A DNA stretch of 64,000 bases from Paenibacillus sp. LHD-38 (GTDB lineage Bacteria > Bacillota > Bacilli > Paenibacillales > Paenibacillaceae): positions 1-64,000 of the forward strand of contig NZ_JAVIFU010000016.1 in NCBI RefSeq assembly GCF_031157315.1. Reading direction: 5' to 3'. The position numbers were made by a program, and so were the translations under genes. Of this stretch, positions 1 through 7,791 are shown one piece after another; within the stretch, counting starts at the first letter, position 1; every line of letters starts with the position of its first letter. The notes below the pieces were generated by a model. The model made no database searches. It was given only the letters and a program-made list of their open reading frames with translations, and had not been told where the DNA came from.

Positions 1-66
1 GATTTTCCCCACCACAAGTACCTTCTTCATTTCTTCTCTGCTCAATGTAATTGTCTCCTGTCCCAT
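1..66 (-). CDS. Transposase N-terminus, cut by the window edge
   Basis: An ATG at 66 opens a 22-codon frame running leftward off the window, beginning MGQETITLSREEMKKVLVVG. From memory this resembles the start of DDE transposases of the ISNCY type, in which a helix-turn-helix follows shortly. The upstream sequence fits an IS terminus: the motif GACATTATC occurs twice, at about 70-78 and 97-105. The element end is probably near 108-110. The catalytic domain is outside the window, so the family call is tentative. Confidence 0.5.
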   Translation of the reverse strand, partial: MGQETITLSREEMKKVLVVGKI

Positions 67-110
67 AGTGACATTATCTCAGAACAGTTATGGGATGACA
101 TTATCACAGA
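67..110. mobile_element. Probable insertion-sequence terminus
   Basis: This segment lies between the transposase-like start codon and the lacI-type gene. It holds two direct copies of GACATTATC about 27 bp apart, the second within TGACATTATCACA at 96-108. Repeated short motifs at an element end often bind transposase. The other end of the element is outside the window, so terminal inverted repeats and target duplication cannot be checked. Confidence 0.4.
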
Positions 111-203
111 AGAACAACACCTCCTGCAATTATGGATTGACAGCAGATGCAATCATTGGTACCATATGCGCATAAACACGCGTTTACGGGTGGGGGTTTT
201 TGG

Positions 204-1250
204 TTGTATAAAGAAATAAACAGCACGGAAATTGCCAAGTTGGCCGGTGTTTCGAGAAGCACGGTCAGCCGGGTCATCAACAATTATTCCAACGTGCCGG
301 AGCAAACGAAACAAAAGGTCATGAAGGTCATTGAGCAATACAATTATTTTCCGAATCTATCCGCGCAGGTGCTGGCCGGGAAGCGTACTAGAACGATTGG
401 TTTGTTCATGATCGATTCCGGACGCGTATCTGGCGACAGCATCTCAAGCTTGCTGCTAGCGAGAATTATTGAAAGCGCTTCTTCCCAGGGCTATTATGTG
501 CTTACGCATATCGTGCGGGATATGAAGGAGCCGGAGGAAATCCGGACCATAAAGGAAAGCTTCTACCAGCGTAGAATTGATGGAGGCGTATTTATCGGGG
601 CAGCCAATCATGAACCGCTTATCGAAGAGCTGATCACGGAAGGCTTTATGGTTGCTATCGTTGACCAGCATTTACCCGGCCGGACTGAACCGAACCGGAT
701 TGTGTTCAACTTCGACAATGAAACCGGCGTAGGCCTGGCTGTCGATTATTTAGTAAGCTTGGGGCATACTCGGATCGGTATGATAAACGGGGATATGAAC
801 CGATTTTCGGGACCGTCCAAGTGGCGGGGGTTTCAGGCTGCGATGGAAAGGCATAACCTGCCACTTAATCAGCAGTGGATACTGCCTGGTGATTTTAACG
901 AAGGAAGCGGCTACAAGGCCATTAAGGATTTTTTGAAAGCGACGACAGAGCTCCCGACAGCGATTTTTGCAGCAAACGACAGTGTAGCGTTTGGTGCGAT
1001 TCGCGCCCTGAAAGAGGCTGGAATCCGCGTGCCGCAGCATGTTTCTGTCATCGGCTTTGATGATCATTTTAGAAGCGAGCATCACAATCCTCCCTTAACG
1101 ACGATTAAGATTGATTTCGCCGATATGATGGATCAGCTGACAAAAACCTTGATAGCCAGCATCGAGCGAGGGGCGGATGCCTTCCAGACCTCAGCCGCGG
1201 GAACCAAGCTGATCGTGAGGGAATCCTGTCAGAGCGTAACGACAGCCTGA
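204..1250 (+). CDS. LacI/GalR-family transcriptional regulator
   Basis: Ligand-responsive DNA-binding repressor of about 348 aa. Residues 6-26 form the LacI helix-turn-helix ([19 protein letters not shown]), followed by the hinge region and a periplasmic-binding-like sensor domain with typical stretches such as [15 protein letters not shown] and VSVIGFDD. The frame is open back to an ATG at 147, but that extension runs toward the IS end and adds unrelated residues. A TTG at 204 sits about 8 nt after a GGGTGGGGG tract and just before the HTH, so I prefer it. Its ligand is probably a sugar or related compound. It may control the oxidoreductase genes downstream, but no operator was identified. 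Confidence 0.85.
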   Translation: MYKEINSTEIAKLAGVSRSTVSRVINNYSNVPEQTKQKVMKVIEQYNYFPNLSAQVLAGKRTRTIGLFMIDSGRVSGDSISSLLLARIIESASSQGYYVLTHIVRDMKEPEEIRTIKESFYQRRIDGGVFIGAANHEPLIEELITEGFMVAIVDQHLPGRTEPNRIVFNFDNETGVGLAVDYLVSLGHTRIGMINGDMNRFSGPSKWRGFQAAMERHNLPLNQQWILPGDFNEGSGYKAIKDFLKATTELPTAIFAANDSVAFGAIRALKEAGIRVPQHVSVIGFDDHFRSEHHNPPLTTIKIDFADMMDQLTKTLIASIERGADAFQTSAAGTKLIVRESCQSVTTA

Positions 1251-1293
1251 TTGTAGTGTGCTGTATTCTGGCGTCAGCGGACTGATTGCTGAT

Positions 1294-1443
1294 AGTTCAT
1301 GGATTGTCAGCATAGCAGCATAGCAGCATAGCAGAATAGCAAAACAGCAAAACAGCAGAACAGCAGAACAGCAGAACAGCAGAACAGCAGAACAGCAGAA
1401 CAGCAGAACAGCAGAACAGCAGAACAGCAGAACAGTTCATGGA
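1294..1443. repeat. 8-bp tandem repeat array flanked by direct repeats
   Basis: From 1311 to 1430 there are 15 consecutive 8-bp units: three CATAGCAG, one AATAGCAA, one AACAGCAA, then ten identical AACAGCAG. The array is bracketed by the direct repeat AGTTCATGGA at 1294-1303 and 1434-1443. It lies in the lacI-VOC intergenic region and is not coding. Ten identical units suggest recent expansion by slippage. Confidence 0.9.
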
Positions 1444-1520
1444 GCTAGGCTCATTAGCAGAATAGCGTCTAGAAAGGCAAACGATGCGGAACGGAAATGA
1501 AGGAACCGTATCGAATAAAA

Positions 1521-1700
1521 GGAAAAACTCCAGCTAATTGGGGGAGTTGAAAACTGTAATTGTGATTAACAGGAATTTCTCCTGCTAAATTAGCTGATTA
1601 TCGCTGTTTGCAGCGGTTTACTTATAATTAAAGGGAGAATTTCCAGTTAAACGAGAATAAACTCCTTTTCACGCAAAATAGCTGGAGATTTTCCTGTTAA
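1521..1700. repeat. Degenerate intergenic repeat cluster
   Basis: The non-coding stretch has several related motifs on both strands. GGAAAAACTCCAGCT (1521-1535) is a near-perfect inverted copy (14/15) of AGCTGGAGATTTTCC (1680-1694). Intermediate variants such as GGAATTTCTCCTGCTAA and GAGAATTTCCAGTTAA lie between, and CGCTGTTTGCAGCG at about 1602-1615 can form a small hairpin. The rest of 1251-1941 shows no gene. Confidence 0.5.
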
Positions 1701-1782
1701 AGTGTTTGTAAAGTTGTTGGGACTGTCCAGATAGGCGGAATACGTTTTAACAGCCTGCTTACTCAGTTTTCTTTTCCAAAAA

Positions 1783-1798
1783 ATGAACGCGCGTTCAT
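1783..1798. promoter_or_regulatory. Perfect 16-bp palindrome, TetR-type operator
   Basis: ATGAACGCGCGTTCAT is a perfect palindrome 150 bp upstream of the VOC gene. TGAACGCGCGTTCA-like sequences are typical operators of TetR/AcrR-family repressors. No TetR gene lies nearby (the only one seen is at 60 kb), so the cognate regulator is unknown. Confidence 0.5.
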
Positions 1799-1947
1799 AT
1801 GATTAGGCTGAAATTAGCGAGAGGGGTGATAGGTATGTAGCGTTCGTAAGAGATCGTTGTTTTGTACCGGTATAGCAGAAGGCGATATTGCTTTTTTACG
1901 AATAGAAAAACGAAGTCTATCAAAATAAAACATAGGGAGAGATGAGC

Positions 1948-2406
1948 ATGGACAACAATGTGCTTGGAACACGGGCTATTACGCAAATTGGGCTTTTGGT
2001 GAATGATATTGATGAGACCTCGCAAGCCTATGCCGATTTTTTTGGCGTGGAGAAGCCAGCTTGGTTTTGGACCGATACGGTAGACAAAGCGCAGACCGAA
2101 TATAACGGAGAGTCGTCTGTGGCGCGCGCCAAGCTTGCTTTTTTTGACATGGGATCCTTGCAGCTTGAGCTTATTGAGCCTGATGAGCATCCAAGCACAT
2201 GGAGAGAGCATCTTGATAAGCATGGAGAGGGCCTGCATCATATAGCTTTTTTAGTGGATGGGATGAAAGAAAAGGTTGCCGCAATGGAAAAGAACGGTAT
2301 GGCCTTGGTGCAAAAAGGAGAATATACAGGCGGGCGCTACGCTTATATGGATACCTTTAAACAGTTGAAAATCATGCTGGAGCTGCTGGAGAACGACAAG
2401 AAATAG
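1948..2406 (+). CDS. VOC (glyoxalase/bleomycin-resistance fold) protein
   Basis: A 152-aa protein with two beta-alpha-beta-beta-beta modules of the vicinal-oxygen-chelate superfamily. The first strand reads ITQIGLLV, with Gln where a metal-binding His is common. Other ligand-type positions are visible: Glu in LQLELIEP, His in GLHHIAFLV and Glu in IMLELLE. Length and pattern recall methylmalonyl-CoA epimerase or lactoylglutathione lyase relatives, but no substrate can be assigned. The ATG at 1948 is chosen over 1942 because AGGGAGA at 1934-1940 is 7 nt away from it. It begins a co-directional run with the SDR, ThuA-like and aldo/keto reductase genes, probably one operon. Confidence 0.8.
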   Translation: MDNNVLGTRAITQIGLLVNDIDETSQAYADFFGVEKPAWFWTDTVDKAQTEYNGESSVARAKLAFFDMGSLQLELIEPDEHPSTWREHLDKHGEGLHHIAFLVDGMKEKVAAMEKNGMALVQKGEYTGGRYAYMDTFKQLKIMLELLENDKK

Positions 2407-2469
2407 CAGCCGTTTGATAGGCAGCGCGGCAAATAAAAGAGCATGGATTGATAGGAGGAAATAAACCGT

Positions 2470-3165
2470 ATGAATATATTGATTACGGGTGCAAATCGAG
2501 GGTTAGGCCTTGCGCTTGCTGCAGAAGCTTGTGGGCGGGGACATCAAGTGCTGGCTGGGGTTCGGAGCCCAGGCTCTGCTGCAGAGGGATTACAGGAGCT
2601 GGTTACGAGATTTCCAGAGCAGGTAACGATAGTGCCGCTTGATGTTGCGGACGAGAATTCGGTCCGATACGCATACGAGCAGGTCGGAAGCCGCATTCAC
2701 AGTCTTGACGCTGTCATTAACAGCGCAGCAATATTGCTTGGCAGAGATCAGAAGCTCGAACAGCTTAATATGGAGCAGGTAGAGCAATCCTTTCAGACGA
2801 ATTTATACGGTCCTATTGTAGTTCTTAAGCATTTCTTGCCGCTGCTCCGCAAAGGGGAGAGGCCATGCGTCATTAATATTAGCTCGGAGGCAGGCAGCTT
2901 TGCCGGCGCATATGGCGGGGACTATTCCTACGCACTTTCCAAGTCGGCGCTGAATATGTTCTCCGCTCAGATCCGCCAGGAGCTTGCGCCGTCAGGAATT
3001 ATCGTTCATGCGCTCCATCCGGGCTGGATTAGAACGGATATGGGTGGAGAGCAGGCTCCAGGGGATGCGACCGTTTCTGCTGCAGGCATCCTCGACCTAG
3101 TAGAACGGAAAATCGAAACGGATGCTCTGTTTATTGATCATACCGGGGCTCCAATGAAATTGTAA
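2470..3165 (+). CDS. Short-chain dehydrogenase/reductase
   Basis: NAD(P)-dependent oxidoreductase of 231 aa, classical SDR type. The nucleotide-binding TGxxxGxG is TGANRGLG at residues 6-13. The NNAG-type motif is altered to NSAA. The catalytic Ser lies in INISSEAG, and the YxxxK pair is Y154/K158 within YSYALSKSALN. GGAGG sits about 10 nt before the ATG. It resembles the C-factor-like SDR at 34630-35355, sharing NISSEAGS and HPGW segments, so the two are likely paralogues. Substrate unknown. Confidence 0.88.
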   Translation: MNILITGANRGLGLALAAEACGRGHQVLAGVRSPGSAAEGLQELVTRFPEQVTIVPLDVADENSVRYAYEQVGSRIHSLDAVINSAAILLGRDQKLEQLNMEQVEQSFQTNLYGPIVVLKHFLPLLRKGERPCVINISSEAGSFAGAYGGDYSYALSKSALNMFSAQIRQELAPSGIIVHALHPGWIRTDMGGEQAPGDATVSAAGILDLVERKIETDALFIDHTGAPMKL

Positions 3166-3194
3166 ACGCATTAGCTTACGAGAGGAGGAGCAGA

Positions 3195-3839
3195 ATGAAA
3201 AGGCTAGTCGCATTAGTCGGCGATTTCTATCATAAGAAGGAGCTCGCAAGCGATTCACTGCATAAAGCGTTAGCTGAGCATATCGCTGCATCAGAAATCG
3301 AGGTGCATCTCGTCAGCAATCCGGACCAATTAATCCGAGAGCTGCACAACCATCCGGCTGCCGTCGTATTGTTCGCAGAGGACCGCGTGGCTCCCATTGA
3401 ACAGCCGGATTTAAAATGGATGACGCCGGCTCTATCGGATCAGATCGTGCAATACGTAGAAAATGGCGGAGGCTGGTTAGCGTGGCATTCCGGATTAGCC
3501 TCCTATCCGCCGGACAGCAGCTATACGCAGATGCTGCGCGGTTATTTCTTATCGCATCCCGAGCAGAACAAGCAGGTGAGCTATGCCCCGGCGGACGACG
3601 GCCAACAGGATCGGTTTTCATTTGTGGATGAGCATTATTTTGTGCGTTGCGATGAGGAGAACACGGAGGTTTTTCTTCGCTCCTTCTCGGAAGACGGGGA
3701 ATCTATTGCAGGCTGGCGTCATCCCTATGGTGCCGGGAGAGTAAGCTGCGTAACGCCGGCCCATCGCGAAGAGGGTTTGCTGCATTCGGAGTTTTTGAGC
3801 TTGCTTAGGCGTGAAATCTCGTGGATTGCAGACATATAA
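3195..3839 (+). CDS. ThuA-like (trehalose-utilisation domain) protein
   Basis: 214-aa protein with a glutamine-amidotransferase-like fold of the ThuA type. The signature is NGGGWLAWHSGLASY around residues 90-105. Acidic and aromatic residues in the C-terminal half (FVDEHYFVRCDEEN, GRVSCVTPAHREEG) match the usual ThuA layout. ThuA proteins often accompany Gfo/Idh and aldo/keto oxidoreductases in sugar 3-keto pathways, which fits the neighbours, though the biochemical role of the family is poorly defined. AGGAGGAG lies just before the ATG, and the gene follows the SDR by 29 bp. Confidence 0.75.
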   Translation: MKRLVALVGDFYHKKELASDSLHKALAEHIAASEIEVHLVSNPDQLIRELHNHPAAVVLFAEDRVAPIEQPDLKWMTPALSDQIVQYVENGGGWLAWHSGLASYPPDSSYTQMLRGYFLSHPEQNKQVSYAPADDGQQDRFSFVDEHYFVRCDEENTEVFLRSFSEDGESIAGWRHPYGAGRVSCVTPAHREEGLLHSEFLSLLRREISWIADI

Positions 3840-3912
3840 CCAGCCAATAGTAGAAAAAACGACCGTCAATAATAGGATGAACGGCTAAAAAATAAACGCA
3901 GCGGAGGTTGAC

Positions 3913-4866
3913 ATGAAATATAGAAATCTCGGTAGAACGGGCTTAAAGGTAAGTGAAATCAGTCTTGGAAGCTGGTTGACGTACGGAAACTCGGTCGATG
4001 ACGGAACGGCAGCCGAAACGATCGCGCAGGCTTATGATTTAGGCATCAACTTCTTCGATACAGCCAATGTGTACATGCGCGGTAAAGCAGAGGAGGTAGT
4101 AGGAGAGGCTTTGCGGAGCTATGCACGCGAGTCTTACGTCATAGCGACGAAGGTTTATGGTGAAATGGGGGCGGGGCCGAACGATCGCGGCTTGTCCCGC
4201 AAGCATATTTTGGAACAAGCGAATGCCAGCTTGAAACGGCTTGGGCTTGACTATATCGACATATATTATTGTCACCGCTTTGATTCGAATACGCCGGTGG
4301 ATGAGACGCTTCGCACCATTGAGGATCTTGTTCGTTCCGGCAAGGTGCTTTATGTCGGCGTAAGCGAGTGGACGGCCGCGCAGATGCAGGAAGCGCTGCA
4401 GGTAGCAGATAAGTATTTGCTTGACCGCATCGCGGTTAATCAGCCCCAGTACCATATGTTCCACCGCGCAATCGAGAAGGAAATCATTCCGCTAGGCGAA
4501 CGCAACGGCATAAGCCAGGTCGTGTTCTCGCCGCTTGCACAGGGAGTGCTTACGGGGAAATACAGCCGCGGGGAAGCAGGAAAGCCTCAGGGCAGCCGCG
4601 CGCTGGACGCAAGCTCTAATATGTATATCGGAGGTTATTTGAGCGATTGGCATCTAACCCGCGTGGATCAGCTGAAGGCGTTGGCGGAGGAGCTTGGTTT
4701 CTCTACCGCGCAGCTTGCTATCGCTTGGGTGCTCCGCCAGCCGAACGTCGCCAGCGCCTTGGTCGGCGCTAGCCGGCCTGATCAGATTGTAGAGAATAGC
4801 AAAGCAAGTGAGCTTACGCTGACGCAAGAAGTTATTCAGCGCATTGACGCGATTTTAGCGGATTAA
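3913..4866 (+). CDS. Aldo/keto reductase (YghZ/Kv-beta-like)
   Basis: NADPH-dependent aldehyde/ketone reductase of 317 aa with a TIM-barrel fold. The catalytic tetrad is visible: D49 and Y54 in FFDTANVY, K80 in VIATKVYG and H121 in YYCHRFD. The N-terminus MKYRNLGRTGLKVSEISLG is the standard AKR start. The cofactor region near the C-terminus includes LVGASRPDQIVEN. It is the last gene of the 1948-4866 run, and GGAGG is 5 nt before the ATG. Likely role is reduction of a sugar-derived carbonyl; the true substrate is unknown. Confidence 0.9.
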   Translation: MKYRNLGRTGLKVSEISLGSWLTYGNSVDDGTAAETIAQAYDLGINFFDTANVYMRGKAEEVVGEALRSYARESYVIATKVYGEMGAGPNDRGLSRKHILEQANASLKRLGLDYIDIYYCHRFDSNTPVDETLRTIEDLVRSGKVLYVGVSEWTAAQMQEALQVADKYLLDRIAVNQPQYHMFHRAIEKEIIPLGERNGISQVVFSPLAQGVLTGKYSRGEAGKPQGSRALDASSNMYIGGYLSDWHLTRVDQLKALAEELGFSTAQLAIAWVLRQPNVASALVGASRPDQIVENSKASELTLTQEVIQRIDAILAD

Positions 4867-5020
4867 TGCTTAAATGCAGGCAGATGTAAGAGACTCTTAT
4901 TCCAGCATTGTATTTGTGATTGATTATAATGTCTCTCATCCTGCTTGCATCATTTTTTGCTAATAAATAACGCGTATGAAAAAAGAGCTGCCAGGTAAAG
5001 TCATGAGACCATTGCTAGAG

Positions 5021-5060
5021 AAAAGAGGATTGATGGATACTCCCATCAATCCTCTTTTTT
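5021..5060. terminator. Bidirectional intrinsic terminator
   Basis: A 16-bp perfect stem, AAAAGAGGATTGATGG with CCATCAATCCTCTTTT, has a short loop (5037-5042) and ends in T6. It terminates the aldo/keto reductase operon. The rest of 4867-5228 shows no gene. Confidence 0.85.
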
Positions 5061-5228
5061 ATGATGCGCTATCGGTTGCCATGGTTATCTTTATTAGCGG
5101 GCTCCGACATTCGTTCCAGCAGGCGTACCGGTTATGCTCAGTTGGAAGGTTCATCGAGCTTTGAGATTATAAAGATTACAATTGCTCATCAACAATTTAA
5201 TGCTGCACACGTTCTAACCAATAATTTC

Positions 5229-5293
5229 TTGACAACTCAACATGAGGCGGTATACATTTGTATACATAAAGATTATTGTATACAAATGCATAC
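5229..5293 (+). promoter_or_regulatory. Promoter with two overlapping/adjacent palindromic operators
   Basis: TTGACA (5229-5234) and TATACA (5251-5256) are 16 bp apart. The -10 lies inside the palindrome GTATACATTTGTATAC (5250-5265). A second related site, GTATACAAATGCATAC (5278-5293), is centred 28 bp downstream. A repressor binding both sites would block this promoter of the His-rich protein/nitroreductase pair. The regulator is not adjacent. Confidence 0.7.
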
Positions 5294-5312
5294 AAATTGA
5301 GGAGGAGTTAGA

Positions 5313-5660
5313 ATGCGCGAGGGAAGACATGAACACAAAGGGCATCATGATCATAGTGGGCATAGGGGAAACCGGGGACATGAACAAGGTGATAGAAAAA
5401 AAGAACGTTTCCAAAGCGCCCAAACCTTTCGTCGAGGCAGAGCGATCGCGTTCCTTGAGAGACTTAACACGAAGCGTTCCACTTTACTGCAGCAACTGAA
5501 TCAGCCGGAATTTGACGCCATAAAACAAGTTATAAGTGGTGAATTAAAAGCAACCGATGCGATTATCCAGGAGTTTATCCAATCGTTTGAGCTACGCGAA
5601 ACTTCCCCTGAAAACGAAAATAATAGTGATGGAGATGATGTGAACGATGACAATAACTGA
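5313..5660 (+). CDS. Small His-rich hypothetical protein
   Basis: 115-aa soluble protein. The first 30 residues are rich in His, Gly and Arg (HEHKGHHDHSGHRGNRGHE), suggesting metal binding. A basic helical middle follows (RRGRAIAFLERLNTKR), then an amphipathic C-terminal half and an acidic Asn/Asp tail. The middle region looks like a compact helical domain, but I cannot name the family. GGAGGAG precedes the ATG. Its 3' end overlaps the nitroreductase start by 14 bp, so the two are translationally coupled and probably function together, for example in a metal or redox stress response. Confidence 0.7.
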   Translation: MREGRHEHKGHHDHSGHRGNRGHEQGDRKKERFQSAQTFRRGRAIAFLERLNTKRSTLLQQLNQPEFDAIKQVISGELKATDAIIQEFIQSFELRETSPENENNSDGDDVNDDNN

Positions 5661-6132
5661 TGTAATCAAAACCCGCAGAAATATTAAATTTTTCAACCCT
5701 CAGCCAATTAGTGAAAGCGATCTGATATCTTGGCTGGAAACTGCAAGCTATGCGCCTAATCATCGTTTAAACGAACCATGGGAGCTCCTTTTTGTCGGAC
5801 CAGAAACAAGAGCCAAATTAAATCATAAAACGGACTTTGGCAGTGCACCTGTCATCATTGCAGTATTGTCTAAACCTGGTGCCACTTCATTTGAGCGTGA
5901 TGAGAACGTCATGGCTGTCTCATGTTTTGTACAGAATTTCTTAATAGCCGCTCATGAAGCGGGGGTCGGCGTATATTGGGCTTCTTTGGGGGCTTCGGCT
6001 CATAATCGCGAAATTCTCGATGTGCCGCAAGATTACGATGTTATTGGTGTATTTGCAATTGGCTATCCGGCGGAAGTTCCAACTGCTAAGCCAAGAACGT
6101 CGATTACTTCCAAGATCACCTACCTTTCCTAG
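5647..6132 (+). CDS. Nitroreductase-family flavoprotein
   Basis: 161-aa FMN-dependent oxidoreductase of the short nitroreductase type (YdjA-like length). The N-terminal VIKTRRNIKFF is the FMN-phosphate binding RR-x-I/S motif, and ASYAPNHRLNEPWEL is the typical active-site helix start. The central AHEAGVGVYWASLG and C-terminal GVFAIGYPAE match the family. It starts inside the end of the His-rich gene and shares its repressible promoter. The substrate may be a quinone, nitro compound or enoate; this cannot be read from sequence. Confidence 0.88.
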   Translation: MTITDVIKTRRNIKFFNPQPISESDLISWLETASYAPNHRLNEPWELLFVGPETRAKLNHKTDFGSAPVIIAVLSKPGATSFERDENVMAVSCFVQNFLIAAHEAGVGVYWASLGASAHNREILDVPQDYDVIGVFAIGYPAEVPTAKPRTSITSKITYLS

Positions 6133-6255
6133 TTGTCTATTTTGATAGCGGAATGATTCTGATGTGGGTCGCTAAGAAGATCATGCTCACTTATTTGCTG
6201 GATGATATAAATAAAGGGAAGTTCAACGAAGAAAAAACTATCGAAATAACCATAT

Positions 6256-6290
6256 AAAATAGCCCGACCAACTAGGTCGGGCTATTTCAT
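6256..6290. terminator. Intrinsic terminator after nitroreductase
   Basis: A 13-bp perfect stem pairs AAATAGCCCGACC (6257-6269) with GGTCGGGCTATTT (6275-6287) around a 5-nt loop. The flanking A/T runs allow termination in both directions. Confidence 0.85.
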
Positions 6291-6434
6291 ATGGTTTTAT
6301 TAAAAACAAATTCATGTAGGCTATTTCGATGATCTAATTAATCAGAGATCGCGGTAAGGGCAGCAACACCAAGAATTGGGGTTGGGGCTGATTGCTTGTG
6401 TGGAGTATCGACAGCAGCTTGCCAATGAGAGGAA

Positions 6435-6719
6435 GGTATTTCAAATGGACGTGCTGAGATTATAGCGGGTCGAGGCTCTATGGTCGATGCGTTCCCATTG
6501 TTTGGTTATGATTTAAAAGATTATGAAGAACTTTTGGCGATTATTGGCGGGAGTCCCTTGCAATTTGCTCCGCTCGTGCCGCTCTATAAGAACGCTGCTG
6601 CTCGTACAGGACATGATGCATCGAAATTAAAGATAGCCGTGCACTCACTCGGGTTCATTGCGGAGAGTACCTCGCTTGCGGTCGAGAAGTATTTTTTGAT
6701 TAGCAACGATTATAAGTAA
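6435..6719 (+). pseudogene. Internally deleted luciferase-like monooxygenase remnant
   Basis: The frame reads ISNGRAEIIAGRGS, then DAFPLFGYDLKDYEEL, which is the flavin-dependent LLM family motif. It then jumps directly to LAIIGGSPLQFAPLVPLYK and a C-terminal HSLGFIAES segment. In intact LLM proteins roughly 100 residues separate these two blocks, so an in-frame internal deletion is inferred. The N-terminal third is missing too. An ATG at 6480 opens a 79-aa ORF but without a convincing ribosome site. It is most likely a decaying gene. Confidence 0.65.
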
Positions 6720-6922
6720 TACAGTAATATAAAGTGTTTTTTCTTATAAGTTATGGATGATGGTCTCAGTTTTTCTAGTGTATATTACTTACCAAGAAAA
6801 ATAGATTGAACACATCACTTAAGTTACACATGGGGAACGGTATCTTGTCGTCCACATTATCGCATGTGATTCGGGGTCTCTTGCCCCAACTAGCCTAATC
6901 ATGGTTTAACAAGCAGGCGGGG

Positions 6923-7057
6923 ATGAACGGAATAGCTCTCGAGATCCAAGTCTCTTCTGGTGACCTCATGATACGAACGGGCAGGATAATTGAAATCGTA
7001 AAATCCGTGTCAGAGCAAACGCTATTGACAAACCGTCTACTACGTGTTACTTTATAG
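6923..7057 (+). CDS. Short ORF of unknown function
   Basis: A 44-codon frame follows GGCGGGG closely and encodes MNGIALEIQVSSGDLMIRTG and on to ...EIVKSVSEQTLL. No family is recognised. The pattern of a short beta-strand block followed by an IIEIVK helix recalls the tail of IS66 accessory proteins, so it could be transposon debris. It lies in the otherwise empty 6720-7066 stretch. Weak evidence that it is expressed. Confidence 0.25.
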   Translation: MNGIALEIQVSSGDLMIRTGRIIEIVKSVSEQTLLTNRLLRVTL

Positions 7058-7066
7058 CTGTAGTAA

Positions 7067-7089
7067 GTATCACTTTATACCGGTGATAC
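7067..7089. promoter_or_regulatory. Inverted repeat, likely PadR operator
   Basis: GTATCAC (7067-7073) and GTGATAC (7083-7089) form a perfect 7-bp inverted repeat with a 9-bp spacer. It ends about 20 bp before the PadR start codon. Autoregulation by PadR proteins through such dyads is common. A TTGACA lies at 7025-7030. Confidence 0.55.
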
Positions 7090-7108
7090 AGAATATCAAG
7101 GAGTGATT

Positions 7109-7435
7109 GTGCTGGAAAACCTAACGGAAATGCTAAAAGGGGTGCTTGAGGGCTGTGTCCTTGAAATTATAAGCCGCAAAGAAACCTACGGCTACGAAAT
7201 CACGCGGCGGCTGAACGCCCTCGGCTTCACAGATGTTGTGGAGGGAACGGTGTACACTATCCTGATCCGGCTTGAAAAAAACAAGTTGGTGGAGATCACC
7301 AAGAAGCCCTCCGAGATGGGACCGCCGCGCAAGTTTTTCGTGCTCAACGACGCGGGGCGCAAGGAACTACGGAAGTTCTGGGAAAAATGGGAGTTCGTAT
7401 CATCAAAAATTAACGAGTTAAAGGAGAAAAAATAA
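7109..7435 (+). CDS. PadR-family transcriptional regulator
   Basis: 108-aa winged-helix repressor. The PadR signature is clear: LKGVLEGCVLEIISRKETYGYEI, then EGTVYTILIRLEKNKLVE and GPPRKFFVLNDAGRKEL. It continues into a short C-terminal helix used for dimerisation. The GTG at 7109 is preferred because AAGGAG ends 5 nt before it; the in-frame GTG at 7103 overlaps that site. Its stop overlaps the next ATG (TAATG), so it is coupled to the two DUF1048 genes. It probably represses this operon through the dyad at 7067-7089, and possibly the convergent ABC exporter. Confidence 0.92.
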   Translation: MLENLTEMLKGVLEGCVLEIISRKETYGYEITRRLNALGFTDVVEGTVYTILIRLEKNKLVEITKKPSEMGPPRKFFVLNDAGRKELRKFWEKWEFVSSKINELKEKK

Positions 7436-7782
7436 TGAATTTTTGGGAAAAAATCACCGGCAGCGATATGACTAAAGAATTGAAAACTTTTGAATCGCGA
7501 GCGAAAAAGCTGCCGGCTGATTATCAAGCGGCATGGGAAAAAATTAATGCCAATCTTTGGCCGCACTCAGATTTCACCGGTCGCAACCTCATGCCAATTC
7601 TTGACGGTGTGCTTGGCCTACTCGAAGAAACGGCGGCGGACGGTCAGCGTGTCCAAGAGGTTTTTGGTGACGATATCAAAGGCTTCTGTTCAGCGCTGGC
7701 CGGCGAAGAAGGGGCAAAGTCTTTTCGCGACAAGTGGCGCGAGCAACTCAACAATAATATCGCTAAAAAATTAGGTAAATAG
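7435..7782 (+). CDS. DUF1048 protein 1
   Basis: 115-aa soluble, mostly helical protein. It starts MNFWEKITGSDMTKELKTFE and contains RAKKLPADYQAAWEKI, NLMPILDGVLGLLEE and DDIKGFCSAL, the pattern I associate with DUF1048. It shares that layout with the next gene (LPxDYQ, L.GI/V..L.E, D...FC..L), so the two are tandem paralogues. DUF1048 genes commonly follow PadR regulators in Firmicutes; the biochemical role is unknown. Start overlaps the PadR stop by 1 nt. Confidence 0.8.
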   Translation: MNFWEKITGSDMTKELKTFESRAKKLPADYQAAWEKINANLWPHSDFTGRNLMPILDGVLGLLEETAADGQRVQEVFGDDIKGFCSALAGEEGAKSFRDKWREQLNNNIAKKLGK

Positions 7783-7791
7783 GAGGATAAA

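Noticed and set aside
1311..1430. Tandem 8-bp units as a CRISPR array
   Set aside because: Units are contiguous with no spacers and no cas genes are nearby.
4976..5164. 62-aa + strand ORF
   Set aside because: It runs through the perfect terminator hairpin at 5021-5060 and has no ribosome site.
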